Assembly (NCBI GenBank): GCA_027484915.1
Contig: JAIXSA010000144.1
Coordinates: forward strand, 1-41,950
Direction: 5' to 3'
Origin: Paracoccaceae bacterium
GTDB lineage: Bacteria > Pseudomonadota > Alphaproteobacteria > Rhodobacterales > Rhodobacteraceae
DNA length: 41,950 nucleotides
Of the stretch, positions 7,706 to 15,210 are shown piece by piece (the stretch's first letter is position 1; every line of letters starts with the position of its first letter). A program made the position numbers and the translations under genes. The notes under the pieces were generated by a model. That model ran no database searches. It was given only the letters and a program-made list of their open reading frames with translations, and was not told the DNA's origin.

Positions 7706-7879
7706 ATGGATATGTGGAACTGGCTTGAATACGCGGCTTGGGGGCTTTCGATTGCCTTTGGCCTGCACATGGCCGTCGACTGGCTGAAGACCGACAGCAC
7801 CTATTCCGAAGACGTCCTCACCTCCTCGCGGGAAGGCGAGCTTGAGGCGATGGCCGAAGAGCACAAGGTGAAGTCATGA
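7706..7879 (+). CDS. 57-residue membrane protein, one TM helix
   Basis: A very short gene whose codons fill the space between its neighbours without gaps. It starts at ATG 7706 behind GGGGAG and ends in TGA overlapping the permease ATG (ATGA at 7876-7879). It begins MDMWNWLEYAAWGLSIAFGLH, a single amphipathic-to-hydrophobic helix over about residues 5-26. A charged tail rich in Glu and Lys follows (EGELEAMAEEHKVKS). It is not recognised as a known family. The exact overlaps with its neighbours are the main support that it is real. It may be an accessory single-span subunit of the permease. Confidence 0.8.
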   Translation: MDMWNWLEYAAWGLSIAFGLHMAVDWLKTDSTYSEDVLTSSREGELEAMAEEHKVKS

Positions 7880-9312
7880 GCAGTGTAGACATCACCTCGA
7901 AAACGATGGACGGCATGGGGCCGCATGGCACCAAGGTCGGCCTCCTCCGCGTTCTTGGTCCTGCTCACGTCTGGGCGTTGGGCGTCGGGATCGTGCTGGT
8001 CGGCGAATACATGGGCTGGAACTTCGCCGTGGGCAAAGGCGGGGCCTATGCCGCGCTGATCGCCTGCTGGTTTGCGGGCATCCTGTATTCCTGCGTCGCC
8101 ATGATCGACAGCGAGGTCACCTCGACTGTCGCCTCGGCCGGGGGCCAGTACACCCAGGCCAAGCACATCATCGGCCCGCTGATGGCCTTCAACGTCGGGC
8201 TCTACCTCGTCTTCGCCTACACGATGCTGGAAGCCGCCAACGCGATCACGGCGGGCTACCTCTTCTATGTCGTGGCGCAGATGACAGGCCATGCCGGCGA
8301 TCTTGACCAGCGTCCGTTCATCATCCTCGTGATCATGTTCCTGGCCTGGCTGAACTACCGCGGCGTTCTTGCGACGCTGACCTTCAACCTGGTCATCACC
8401 GCCATCGCCTTCGTCGCAATCCTGGTGCTGTTCCTGTCGACCTCCGGAATCCTGGGCACCGGGATCATGGACCACGCGGCGCTGTTCGAGGGTCACGAAC
8501 TGCCTTACGGCTGGATTGGCGTCCTTGCCGCCATGCACTTCGGTCTGTGGTATTACCTTGGCATCGAAGGCACGACCCAGGCCGCCGAAGAGGTCCGCTC
8601 CCCCGCCCGCGCGCTCCCTTTCGGGACGCTGGCCGGGATCATGACGCTGCTGATCGCGGCGACTCTGACCTGGTACATCTGTTCCGGCGTCCTGCCGTGG
8701 GAGTTCCTGGGCGACGGCGTCAACGGCTCGGTCGCTCCGCTGTTCGATACCGCGCGTCTCTCCGGTTCCACCGCCCTTGTCTGGCTCCTGGGCTTCGGCA
8801 CCCTCTTCGCCACCCTCGCCAGCGCCAACGGCTGCATCAACGACGCGTCGCGGGCCTGGTTCGCCATGGGCCGCGACAAATACCTGCCCGGCTGGTTCGG
8901 TGCGGTCCACCCGAAGTACCGCACCCCCTACCGGGCCATCGTGTTCCTGGTCCCCATCGCGCTGATCTTCGCCCTTGGCGCGCCGCTGGACCAGGTGATC
9001 ACCTTCTCGATCCTCTCGGGCCTCCTGGGCTATACCTTCATGCCGCTCAACATCATCCTCTTCCGGCGCAAGTGGCCGCTGGAGACGATCAAACGCGGCT
9101 ATGAACACCCGTTCCACCCGATTCCGGCCATCACGCTGCTGACGCTTTGCGCGGTGACCTTCTTCGCGGTGTTCCTGGGCTACGGAACCCAGCTGGTGGC
9201 GATGATCGGCTTCTACATCGTCGTGTCGCTGTGGTTCCACTTCTGGCGGTATCGCTTCGTGAACCGGGGGGCGCAGTTCACCATGCCCTGGCCGAAACCC
9301 CGGGGCTACTAA
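7876..9312 (+). CDS. APC-superfamily amino acid/amine permease
   Basis: A 478-residue integral inner-membrane protein with about 12 hydrophobic segments. Features typical of the amino acid-polyamine-organocation family, nearest the ethanolamine-permease group, are VWALGVGIVLVGEYMGWN in the first helix and the YLGIEGTTQAAEEVRSPARALP loop after helix 6. The substrate is not readable. Divergence from mgsABC-gmaS, and the similar pairing of gmaS loci with amino acid permeases in Roseobacter genomes, point to uptake of methylamine or of a pathway intermediate such as gamma-glutamylmethylamide or N-methylglutamate. It is translationally coupled (ATGA) to the 57-aa gene before it. A strong terminator follows nine bases after the stop. 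Confidence 0.85.
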   Translation: MSSVDITSKTMDGMGPHGTKVGLLRVLGPAHVWALGVGIVLVGEYMGWNFAVGKGGAYAALIACWFAGILYSCVAMIDSEVTSTVASAGGQYTQAKHIIGPLMAFNVGLYLVFAYTMLEAANAITAGYLFYVVAQMTGHAGDLDQRPFIILVIMFLAWLNYRGVLATLTFNLVITAIAFVAILVLFLSTSGILGTGIMDHAALFEGHELPYGWIGVLAAMHFGLWYYLGIEGTTQAAEEVRSPARALPFGTLAGIMTLLIAATLTWYICSGVLPWEFLGDGVNGSVAPLFDTARLSGSTALVWLLGFGTLFATLASANGCINDASRAWFAMGRDKYLPGWFGAVHPKYRTPYRAIVFLVPIALIFALGAPLDQVITFSILSGLLGYTFMPLNIILFRRKWPLETIKRGYEHPFHPIPAITLLTLCAVTFFAVFLGYGTQLVAMIGFYIVVSLWFHFWRYRFVNRGAQFTMPWPKPRGY

Positions 9313-9320
9313 GGCACAGC

Positions 9321-9348
9321 GGCCCGTCCCGGAAGGGGCGGGCCTTTT
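9321..9348 (+). terminator. Intrinsic terminator of the permease operon
   Basis: A 10-bp stem (GGCCCGTCCC/GGGGCGGGCC, one G-U pair) with a GGAA tetraloop is followed by TTTT. It lies nine bases past the permease stop and ends just before the next coding region. Confidence 0.85.
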
Positions 9349-9351
9349 CCC

Positions 9352-10026
9352 ATGTCCCCACTCATCCCCCTTGGCCTTACCCTCGCCGCCCTTGGCCTCT
9401 GGCTGGCCGTTCGCCTGGTCAGGGAATCTGCAGCCCGCGCGCAGGCCCGTGCAAGCTACTTCTCGGCTGTGAAACCCCTTTTCAATGACGGCGAGACCCG
9501 TCTACAGCCGACCGGCTTTCCCCGGATGACCGGCCGGCGGGCGGGACTGTCCTTCGACCTGCAGGCCGTCCCCGACACGCTGACCTTCCGCAAGCTGCCC
9601 GCGCTTTGGGTGTTGATCACCCTGCCCGAACCCCTGCCCATTCGTGCAACACTTGACCTGATGGCCCGCCCCTCGGGAAACGAGCCGTTCACGAAGTTCG
9701 CCACCTTGCCCCAATCGCTGCCAACGCCGCCCGACCTGCCGAAGGACGTCGCCATCCGCAGCGATGACGCCCCCCGCATACCACCGCCCGACCTGATCGC
9801 GGCCCACGCTGACCTCTTCACCGACCCGCGCGTGAAAGAACTTGTACTCTCGCCCAAAGGACTGCGCATCGTCATCCTGGCCGAGGAAGCCGACCGCGGT
9901 CGCTACCTCATCTTCCGCGAGGCCGAGATGGGGCGCACCCCCCTGCCCCCGTCGCGGCTGGAGCCGCTGCTCGACAGGTTGGCCGCGATCCGCAAGGATG
10001 TGCTGGCCCTGAAGGATCCCGCATGA
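9352..10026 (+). CDS. Hypothetical membrane-anchored protein
   Basis: A 224-residue protein not assigned to a family. An N-terminal hydrophobic helix (about residues 3-23, PLIPLGLTLAALGLWLAV) probably anchors it. The rest is soluble and Pro/Arg-rich, with alternating beta and helix character (VLSPKGLRIVILAEEADRGRYLIFREAEMGRTPLPP) and a C-terminal amphipathic helix. The ATG at 9352 has no ribosome site and directly abuts the terminator tail, so the true start or promoter arrangement is uncertain. The stop overlaps the next start as ATGA, so the two genes form a unit. Confidence 0.7.
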   Translation: MSPLIPLGLTLAALGLWLAVRLVRESAARAQARASYFSAVKPLFNDGETRLQPTGFPRMTGRRAGLSFDLQAVPDTLTFRKLPALWVLITLPEPLPIRATLDLMARPSGNEPFTKFATLPQSLPTPPDLPKDVAIRSDDAPRIPPPDLIAAHADLFTDPRVKELVLSPKGLRIVILAEEADRGRYLIFREAEMGRTPLPPSRLEPLLDRLAAIRKDVLALKDPA

Positions 10027-10298
10027 AACAACCGCTGAACCCCTATCTCGTCCTGGCCGTTGCCGTCGTCCTGCCCGGCATGGGGCAGGTCCTGAACCGC
10101 CAGCCGGTGCGCGGGCTGATCTTCGTCTGCTTCGCGATCCTGCTTGGGGCCTTCACGCTGAAGACCGCCGCTCCGGATGTGTCCTTCGTGGGCAAGATGG
10201 CTGGAGGGTTGTTCGTCTGGGCGATGGCCATCCTTGACGCCTACAAGGTCGCCCGCATCCGCCATGCGGTGTGGGCCCACGCGAACGCTCCTCGATGA
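10023..10298 (+). CDS. Small multi-span membrane protein
   Basis: A 91-residue protein with about three hydrophobic segments (residues about 8-20, 31-50 and 60-75). It carries the short motif LPGMGQVLNRQPVRGL, which resembles the Pro-Gly-x-Gly-Gln turn of small membrane proteins of the TM2-like kind. Function is unknown. Its ATG overlaps the previous stop (ATGA), indicating coupling with the membrane-anchored protein upstream. The last four codons, including the stop, lie inside the 68-bp palindromic repeat, so the repeat seems to have supplied the present C-terminus. Confidence 0.75.
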   Translation: MKQPLNPYLVLAVAVVLPGMGQVLNRQPVRGLIFVCFAILLGAFTLKTAAPDVSFVGKMAGGLFVWAMAILDAYKVARIRHAVWAHANAPR

Positions 10299-10352
10299 CT
10301 TCGTCACTCGTCGCTGACCCTCGCGAGGAGAAGTCGAAGACGAACGACGAGC
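10287..10352 (-). repeat. Dispersed ~68-bp imperfect palindrome, copy 1 (inverted)
   Basis: From GCTCCTCGATGAC to GAACGACGAGC. The reverse complement aligns along its length with copies 2 and 3; shared blocks are CTCCTCGCG in the middle and GCGACGAG toward the end. The element spans the end of one gene and stops exactly at the stop codon of the convergent gene. It can fold on itself and may act as a bidirectional terminator or RNA-stability element. Confidence 0.65.
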
Positions 10353-10703
10353 CTACTGCCAGAGATCGCCCAGCATTTCCTTGAGCGCCTCGATTGCCTC
10401 GGGTCCGTCCTCGCAGCCTGGCCCCACCCTGACCGCCACCGTGGCGGCAAAGCCGAAGGCCGCGCGCTGGTCGGCCCGGATCGTCACTTCGAAACCCTTC
10501 GGCCCCGCCACGACGCTTTCGATCGCATCCTCGGCCCCGAAGGTCTCGTCGCTCGCCTCGAACCAGACCGGGCCACCGCCGACGGGCTGGCGGAACAGGA
10601 CATAGCCGTCGGCCTCGTCCTCGCCCTCGGCGAAGCCGACGAAGAGGTACCCCTCGTCCTCGACGACCGACCCGTAGGCCGCCTTCACCGCGATGTCGGC
10701 CAT
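10353..10703 (-). CDS. Hypothetical acidic protein
   Basis: A 116-residue, very acidic, soluble protein with no membrane segment or signal. The first half has alternating strands (DEGYLFVGFAEGEDEADGYVLFRQPVGGG). The second half ends in a short amphipathic helix (EAIEALKEMLGDLWQ). It faintly resembles small immunity-protein-like folds such as Imm10, but I cannot support a function. It follows hemF on the same strand with only a few bases between the hemF stop (10708) and its start (10703), so it is co-transcribed and probably translationally coupled. It ends flush with palindromic repeat copy 1. Confidence 0.7.
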   Translation of the reverse strand: MADIAVKAAYGSVVEDEGYLFVGFAEGEDEADGYVLFRQPVGGGPVWFEASDETFGAEDAIESVVAGPKGFEVTIRADQRAAFGFAATVAVRVGPGCEDGPEAIEALKEMLGDLWQ

Positions 10704-10707
10704 TCCG

Positions 10708-11568
10708 TCAGTACCACTTCGCCACGGGTGGCAGGCTCATCAGCACAGCGTTGGCGTCGTGCCCCGTCTCCAGTCCGAACTTCGTGCCCCGGTCATAGAC
10801 CAGGTTGTATTCGGCGTAGAGACCCCGGTGCTGCAACTGCGTCTCGCGGTCGGCCTCGGTCCAGGGGGTCTCGACCCGCCGTTCGGTCACCGGCAGGAAA
10901 GCGGGGAGGAAGGCCTCGCCCACGGATCGGGTAAAGGCGAAGTCGCGGTGCCAATCCCCGGTGTTCAGGTCATCGTAGAAGATGCCGCCCACGCCGCGTG
11001 CCCGGCCCCGATGCGGGATGAAGAAGTATTCGTCGGCCCAGGCCTTGAACTTGGCATAGTAGTCCGGCGAGTGTGCGTCGCAGGCGCCCTGCATCTCGGC
11101 GTGGAAATGTGCGGTGTCCTCGGCGTATTCGATGCAGGGGTTCAGGTCCGACCCGCCACCAAACCACCAGGCGCCGGGGGTCCAGAACATCCGGGTGTTC
11201 ATGTGGACGGCAGGCGCGTGCGGGTTGACCATGTGGGCGACCAGGCTGATGCCGCTGGCCCAGAACCGAGGATCGGTGTCCATGCCCGGCACACCGCGCG
11301 CGGCCATCGCGCGCTGCGCCTTCTCGCCCAAGACGCCGTGCACTTCAGACCAGTTGACACCGACCTTCTCGAAGACCTCGCCACCGCGCATCACGCTCAT
11401 GATACCGCCGCCGCCATCCGCACGTGAGGTCGGCGTCACCTCGAATCGGCCGGGTTTGGTCTTGGCGTACTTGTCCTCAAGGCCCTCGAAAGCCGCGACG
11501 ATCCGGTCGCGCAAGGTCCGGAACCACGCGGCGGCGACGGCGTTGCGACTGTCAATGGGATCGGTCAT
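10708..11568 (-). CDS. hemF: Oxygen-dependent coproporphyrinogen III oxidase
   Basis: It catalyses the oxidative decarboxylation of coproporphyrinogen III to protoporphyrinogen IX in haem biosynthesis, using O2, in the cytoplasm. About 286 residues, the usual HemF length. Characteristic stretches are SRADGGGGIMSVMRGGEVFEKVGVNWSEVHG, HMVNPHAPAVHMNTRMF, WWFGGGSDLNPC, GVGGIFYDDL and RGLYAEYNLVYDRGTKFGLETG. I place the start at 11568 because AAGGA lies seven bases before it; the ATG at 11574 sits almost on the ribosome site. It is divergent from a lipoprotein gene and followed directly by a small acidic protein gene. Confidence 0.95.
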   Translation of the reverse strand: MTDPIDSRNAVAAAWFRTLRDRIVAAFEGLEDKYAKTKPGRFEVTPTSRADGGGGIMSVMRGGEVFEKVGVNWSEVHGVLGEKAQRAMAARGVPGMDTDPRFWASGISLVAHMVNPHAPAVHMNTRMFWTPGAWWFGGGSDLNPCIEYAEDTAHFHAEMQGACDAHSPDYYAKFKAWADEYFFIPHRGRARGVGGIFYDDLNTGDWHRDFAFTRSVGEAFLPAFLPVTERRVETPWTEADRETQLQHRGLYAEYNLVYDRGTKFGLETGHDANAVLMSLPPVAKWY

Positions 11569-11644
11569 GCTCATGTCCTTAGATGTTGACACGCGAATGC
11601 CTAGCACCCCCGCGCGCCGCTTTCCACTGTTTGAGGAGGGAACG

Positions 11645-12037
11645 ATGAAACGGCTGCTTTTACTGACGCTTGCCACCCTTGCAGCCTGCGGCACGCCCCA
11701 GGAACAGTGCATCAACCGCAACACGCGCGACCTGCGCACCGTGGACCGGCTGATCGAGGAGTCCGAGGGAAATCTGGCCCGTGGCTATGCCATCGAGACG
11801 GTCACCGTGTACGAAGATTACTGGGCCTACTGCGAACAGCCACCGCCGGCCGAGGGCGAACCGGCCCCGCCGCCGCGGCTTTGCCTGGACGAGCGGCCTG
11901 TGACCAAGGAACAGGCCAAGGCCATCGACCTGAACGAGGAGGCGCGGAAGCTTGACAGCCTGCGCACCAAGCGCAAGGAGCTGGCCCGTCAGGCCGAGAA
12001 GGTCATCGCCGCCTGCAAGGCGCAGTACCCTGAATGA
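11645..12037 (+). CDS. Small lipoprotein of unknown function
   Basis: A 130-residue protein with a signal peptide and lipobox (MKRLLLLTLATLAAC; lipidated Cys15), so it is probably anchored in the cell envelope. After the lipobox come several cysteines (EQCINRNTRD, WAYCEQPP, RLCLDE), a Pro-rich stretch PPPAEGEPAPPP and a charged coiled-coil-like helix (residues about 88-125: KEQAKAIDLNEEARKLDSLR). No enzyme motif is seen. The start at 11645 has an excellent GAGGAGGG ribosome site. It stands alone between divergent hemF and the convergent SDR gene, with no space to the latter. Confidence 0.85.
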   Translation: MKRLLLLTLATLAACGTPQEQCINRNTRDLRTVDRLIEESEGNLARGYAIETVTVYEDYWAYCEQPPPAEGEPAPPPRLCLDERPVTKEQAKAIDLNEEARKLDSLRTKRKELARQAEKVIAACKAQYPE

Positions 12038-12850
12038 TCAGTGCGCGGGGGCGCAGACAACGTCCAGAAGGCCCCGCCCACCGTCCACGGTCAGCACCTG
12101 ACCGGTGATGAATCCCGAAGCGTCCGAGGCGAGGAACTGCACCGCCTCGGCAAGTTCCGCCGGTGCGGCGATACGGCCCAGCGGGGTGGCTTCGGTGATC
12201 TGATCACGGAAGTCGGGGTGTTCCTTCAGCGCCTGTTGCAGGCTTGCGCTCATGACGCTGCCGAAGGCCACCGCGTTGACCCGGATGCCCTTCGGGGCAA
12301 GACCGACCGCCAGTGACCGAGTCATCTGGTCCATCGCGGCCGAGGCCATCGAATACCCCAGCAGTTCCGGCCGCGTGGCCTGCGCGGCGATAGACGACAG
12401 GTTTATGATCGACCCGAGCATCGTCCCAGGCTCCACCTCGGCGCGTTGCGCGTGCTGGATCATCCGCTTCGCCGTCATCTGCGAAATCCGCAGGGCCGAC
12501 AGCACATTGTGCCGCCACAACTCCTCGACCCCGTCGGCTTCGGGGTTCAGGATGTCGGACACCAGGGTCCGGCGGTTGGCGTTGACCAGGATGTCCACCC
12601 GTTCGAAGGCGTCGACAGTCGCGGACAGGAGGTTGGCGATCGTGAGCTTCTCGGTCAGGTCGCCAAAGAACATCCGGATCGGCCCCTCGGTCCGGGCTTC
12701 CTCTCCCACTTCGGCCTCAAGCCGGTCCTCGTCCACGTCGGCGAACATCACGTTCGCCCCCTTGTCCACCAGATGCCGCGCGATGGCGAGCCCGATGCCA
12801 GAGGCCGAGCCGGTGACGATGGCGGTCTTGCCGGAGACAGAGAAGGACAT
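12038..12850 (-). CDS. SDR-family protein with altered active site
   Basis: A 270-residue Rossmann-fold short-chain dehydrogenase/reductase. The cofactor motif TGSASGIG is at residues 13-20. The FGDLT Asp position and the catalytic Ser in INLSS (152-153) are present. In the YxxxK motif, Tyr166 is kept but the Lys is Ser170 (YSMAS), and the usual NNAG is NANR (90-93). The C-terminus keeps ITGQVLTVDGG. Without the Lys, normal dehydrogenase activity is doubtful, so it may be a non-catalytic or divergent SDR. It follows the RsmC-like gene on the same strand 13 bases after its stop, so the two are probably in one operon. Confidence 0.85.
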   Translation of the reverse strand: MSFSVSGKTAIVTGSASGIGLAIARHLVDKGANVMFADVDEDRLEAEVGEEARTEGPIRMFFGDLTEKLTIANLLSATVDAFERVDILVNANRRTLVSDILNPEADGVEELWRHNVLSALRISQMTAKRMIQHAQRAEVEPGTMLGSIINLSSIAAQATRPELLGYSMASAAMDQMTRSLAVGLAPKGIRVNAVAFGSVMSASLQQALKEHPDFRDQITEATPLGRIAAPAELAEAVQFLASDASGFITGQVLTVDGGRGLLDVVCAPAH

Positions 12851-12863
12851 CGCTAACCTCTTT

Positions 12864-13844
12864 TCAGGGTTTGGCCCGTCGGGGCTTGATGGCATGAACC
12901 ACGCGGAAGCCGCCGTCGGTGAACACCTCCCGGACCTCCAGGAAACTGTCCGACAGCACCGCATCATAGGGCAGATGCCGGTTCGCCACCAACCAAAGCT
13001 CGCCGCTTGGGGCAAGCATCCGCCGGGCCGCACGGATGAAGGCCGCGCCCAGGGCAGGATCGGCCTCGCGTCCGGTGTGGAAGGGCGGGTTCATCACCAC
13101 GACGTCGAGCAGCGTTTCCGGCCTCCAGCTCGTCGCATCAGCCCAATGGAATCGCGCACGCGGGTCGGAGATGTTGGCCTTGGCGCAGTCCAGCGCGTCC
13201 GCCTCGGCCTCGACCAGGTCCAGCTTGCGGACAGCGGGACGCTTCAGGATCTCGGCCGCAAGGAACCCCCAGCCCGCCCCCAGATCGGCCACCTTTCCCC
13301 CCAGCTTCGCCGGCAGGGCCGAGGCCAGCAGCAGCGATCCCCGGTCCGGCCCGTCGGCCGAGAATACGCCCGGCACCGTCTGGAAACCGTCCACGACCTG
13401 CGGCTTGGCCAGCCAGTCCGACAGGTCCGACCCGGCGGGGAAGGACGCAAGCTTGCCATGCGCCTTCGACAGGCTTTCCGACAGATCGACACGCGCCCGC
13501 AGGTCCTTCAGCGCCGTGTCGATCCCGTCGGTCTTCTGCCCGTCCACGGCGATCCAGCCGCCCGGCGCGACCTCGGCCGCGGCACGGGCAATCAAACCCC
13601 GCCCCGCCTCGCGTGAGCGGGGGAGGCAGACGATGGCTGCGGCATAGGGCGGTTCGGGCGTGACGGAACAGGCCGCTGCGAAATGGTCATGGTCAGGCTT
13701 GAACCCGGTCAGCACCGTAACACGGTCGCGCGGCAGGTCAGACAGGTCATCCCCCATCCGGGGCCGGTAGACGGCGATGCTGCCCTGCGGTGGCAGGACC
13801 AGTGCGCCGGTTTCCAGCGCGAGGGACAATCGGGCGGAACGCAT
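12864..13844 (-). CDS. RsmC-like SAM-dependent methyltransferase
   Basis: A 326-residue class I methyltransferase of the RsmC/RlmG type, which methylate guanine N2 in rRNA. The N-terminal half is the degenerate pseudo-methyltransferase domain. The C-terminal half has motif I VADLGAGWGFLA (about 188-199) and the catalytic NPPFHTG motif used by N-methylating enzymes. The start is placed at 13844, with GAGG eight bases upstream; an in-frame ATG at 13874 lacks a ribosome site. The most likely role is 16S rRNA G1207 methylation, but alphaproteobacterial members are poorly characterised, so no gene symbol is given. It heads a two-gene unit with the SDR. Confidence 0.8.
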   Translation of the reverse strand: MRSARLSLALETGALVLPPQGSIAVYRPRMGDDLSDLPRDRVTVLTGFKPDHDHFAAACSVTPEPPYAAAIVCLPRSREAGRGLIARAAAEVAPGGWIAVDGQKTDGIDTALKDLRARVDLSESLSKAHGKLASFPAGSDLSDWLAKPQVVDGFQTVPGVFSADGPDRGSLLLASALPAKLGGKVADLGAGWGFLAAEILKRPAVRKLDLVEAEADALDCAKANISDPRARFHWADATSWRPETLLDVVVMNPPFHTGREADPALGAAFIRAARRMLAPSGELWLVANRHLPYDAVLSDSFLEVREVFTDGGFRVVHAIKPRRAKP

Positions 13845-13889
13845 GGGCGGGGCCTCAGGCCCCTTGTCCCCCATCTACGGCGCGACGGG

Positions 13890-14210
13890 TCATTCCTTTT
13901 CCATCGTGCATTGCAGCGGGTGCTGGTGCCGGCGCGCGAAATCCATCACCTGCGCCACCTTCGTCTCGGCCACCTCGAAACTGAACACGCCCACCACGGC
14001 AAGGCCCTTCTTGTGGACCGTCAGCATGATCTCGAACGCCTGGGAGTGGTTCAAGCCGAAGAAACGCTCCAGCACATGGACCACGAATTCCATCGGCGTG
14101 TAGTCGTCGTTCAACAGCAGCACCTTGTAGAGCGGCGGCCGCTGCGTCTTGGACTTGGTTTTCGTCAGGATCGAGGTGTCGTTCCCCGGCCCATCCGTCT
14201 TGTCGGACAT
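13890..14210 (-). CDS. clpS: ClpS adaptor protein
   Basis: A 106-residue adaptor that delivers N-degron substrates to the ClpAP protease in the cytoplasm. After a flexible, charged N-terminus (about 25 residues) comes the ClpS core: [22 protein letters not shown] with the substrate-pocket Asn-Asp-Asp, then [20 protein letters not shown]. The C-terminal helix [12 protein letters not shown] is typical. The start at 14210 gives MSDKTDG. clpA does not follow; the next gene on this strand is the RsmC-like methyltransferase. The distance to the divergent HAD gene is about 107 bases and holds both promoters. Confidence 0.95.
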   Translation of the reverse strand: MSDKTDGPGNDTSILTKTKSKTQRPPLYKVLLLNDDYTPMEFVVHVLERFFGLNHSQAFEIMLTVHKKGLAVVGVFSFEVAETKVAQVMDFARRHQHPLQCTMEKE

Positions 14211-14317
14211 GGTGACTGGACGGATCGACACTGGATGCGGGCTCCGGGGGCTTGGATTCGGGGTTGCAACTGACCTGTGAAATATAGCCTCTTTTGCCGG
14301 AACGAAAAGGGGCGGTC

Positions 14318-15013
14318 ATGCTGACGACCATCGGCTTCGATGCGGACGACACACTTTGGCAGAACGAGACGTTCTTCCGCCTGACCCAGGACCGCTTTCT
14401 GCAGGTCCTGCGGGACCATGCCGATCCGCAGGATCTGAGCGCCCGACTTGAGGCGGCCGAGCGGCGGAACCTCGACTACTACGGCTTCGGCGTGAAGGGT
14501 TTCACCCTGTCGATGATCGAAACCGCCGTGGAAGTGACCGAGGGGCGGGTTCCCGCCAGCGTCATCGGCGACCCCGTCGCAATGGGCCGCGATCTTCTGG
14601 AGCACCCGATGGAGCTTTTGCCACATGCCCGTGCCACCGTGACGGAACTGGCCGCGGACTTTCGTCTGGTCCTGATCACCAAGGGCGACCTGCTGCACCA
14701 GGAACGCAAGCTGGCCCAGTCAGGTCTGGGCGATCTGTTCGACGGGGTCGAGATCGTGTCCGACAAGACCGAGGCGACCTACCGTACCGCCTTTGCCCGC
14801 CACGGCACCGGGGCCGACCAGGCGATGATGGTGGGCAATTCCCTGAAATCCGACGTGATCCCCGCACTGCGGGCAGGGGCTTGGGGCGTCCATGTCCCGC
14901 ATGAGCATGAATGGGCTTTTGAAGCCGCCGCAGCCCCGGTGGACGATCATCGGTTCCATGTGCTGCCACATCTGGGCGAACTGCCCGATCTGGTGCGCAA
15001 GCTTGCGGCGTGA
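14318..15013 (+). CDS. HAD-family hydrolase
   Basis: A 231-residue haloacid dehalogenase-like phosphatase. Motif I is FDADDTLW (residues 7-14, nucleophile Asp8). Motif II Thr is in LVLITKGD. Motif III Lys is in KLAQSGL or SDKTEA. Motif IV is GNSLKSDV with the metal-binding Asp. The helical cap between motifs I and II carries the substrate site (NLDYYGFGVKGF), as in YjjG-like nucleotide or sugar phosphate phosphatases. The real substrate is unknown. AAAAGGGG precedes the start at good spacing. It is a single gene between clpS (divergent) and the D,D-carboxypeptidase. Confidence 0.85.
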   Translation: MLTTIGFDADDTLWQNETFFRLTQDRFLQVLRDHADPQDLSARLEAAERRNLDYYGFGVKGFTLSMIETAVEVTEGRVPASVIGDPVAMGRDLLEHPMELLPHARATVTELAADFRLVLITKGDLLHQERKLAQSGLGDLFDGVEIVSDKTEATYRTAFARHGTGADQAMMVGNSLKSDVIPALRAGAWGVHVPHEHEWAFEAAAAPVDDHRFHVLPHLGELPDLVRKLAA

Positions 15014-15210
15014 ACCCTACAGCTAGGGGTATGGGCAGCCGTTCGCCCAAGATATGCCTTGATCGGCAAGAATGTGCTGCATTCACGCAACTGCATGAAT
15101 TAATGCTTGAAAGCCATTGGAATTTTTGGGTTTTCGGACCGCCGGTCCTGTGCTAGCTTTTCCTCTGAGGCAGAATAAGGCACCGGAAAATCCGGGCCAA
15201 CAGGCAAAGG

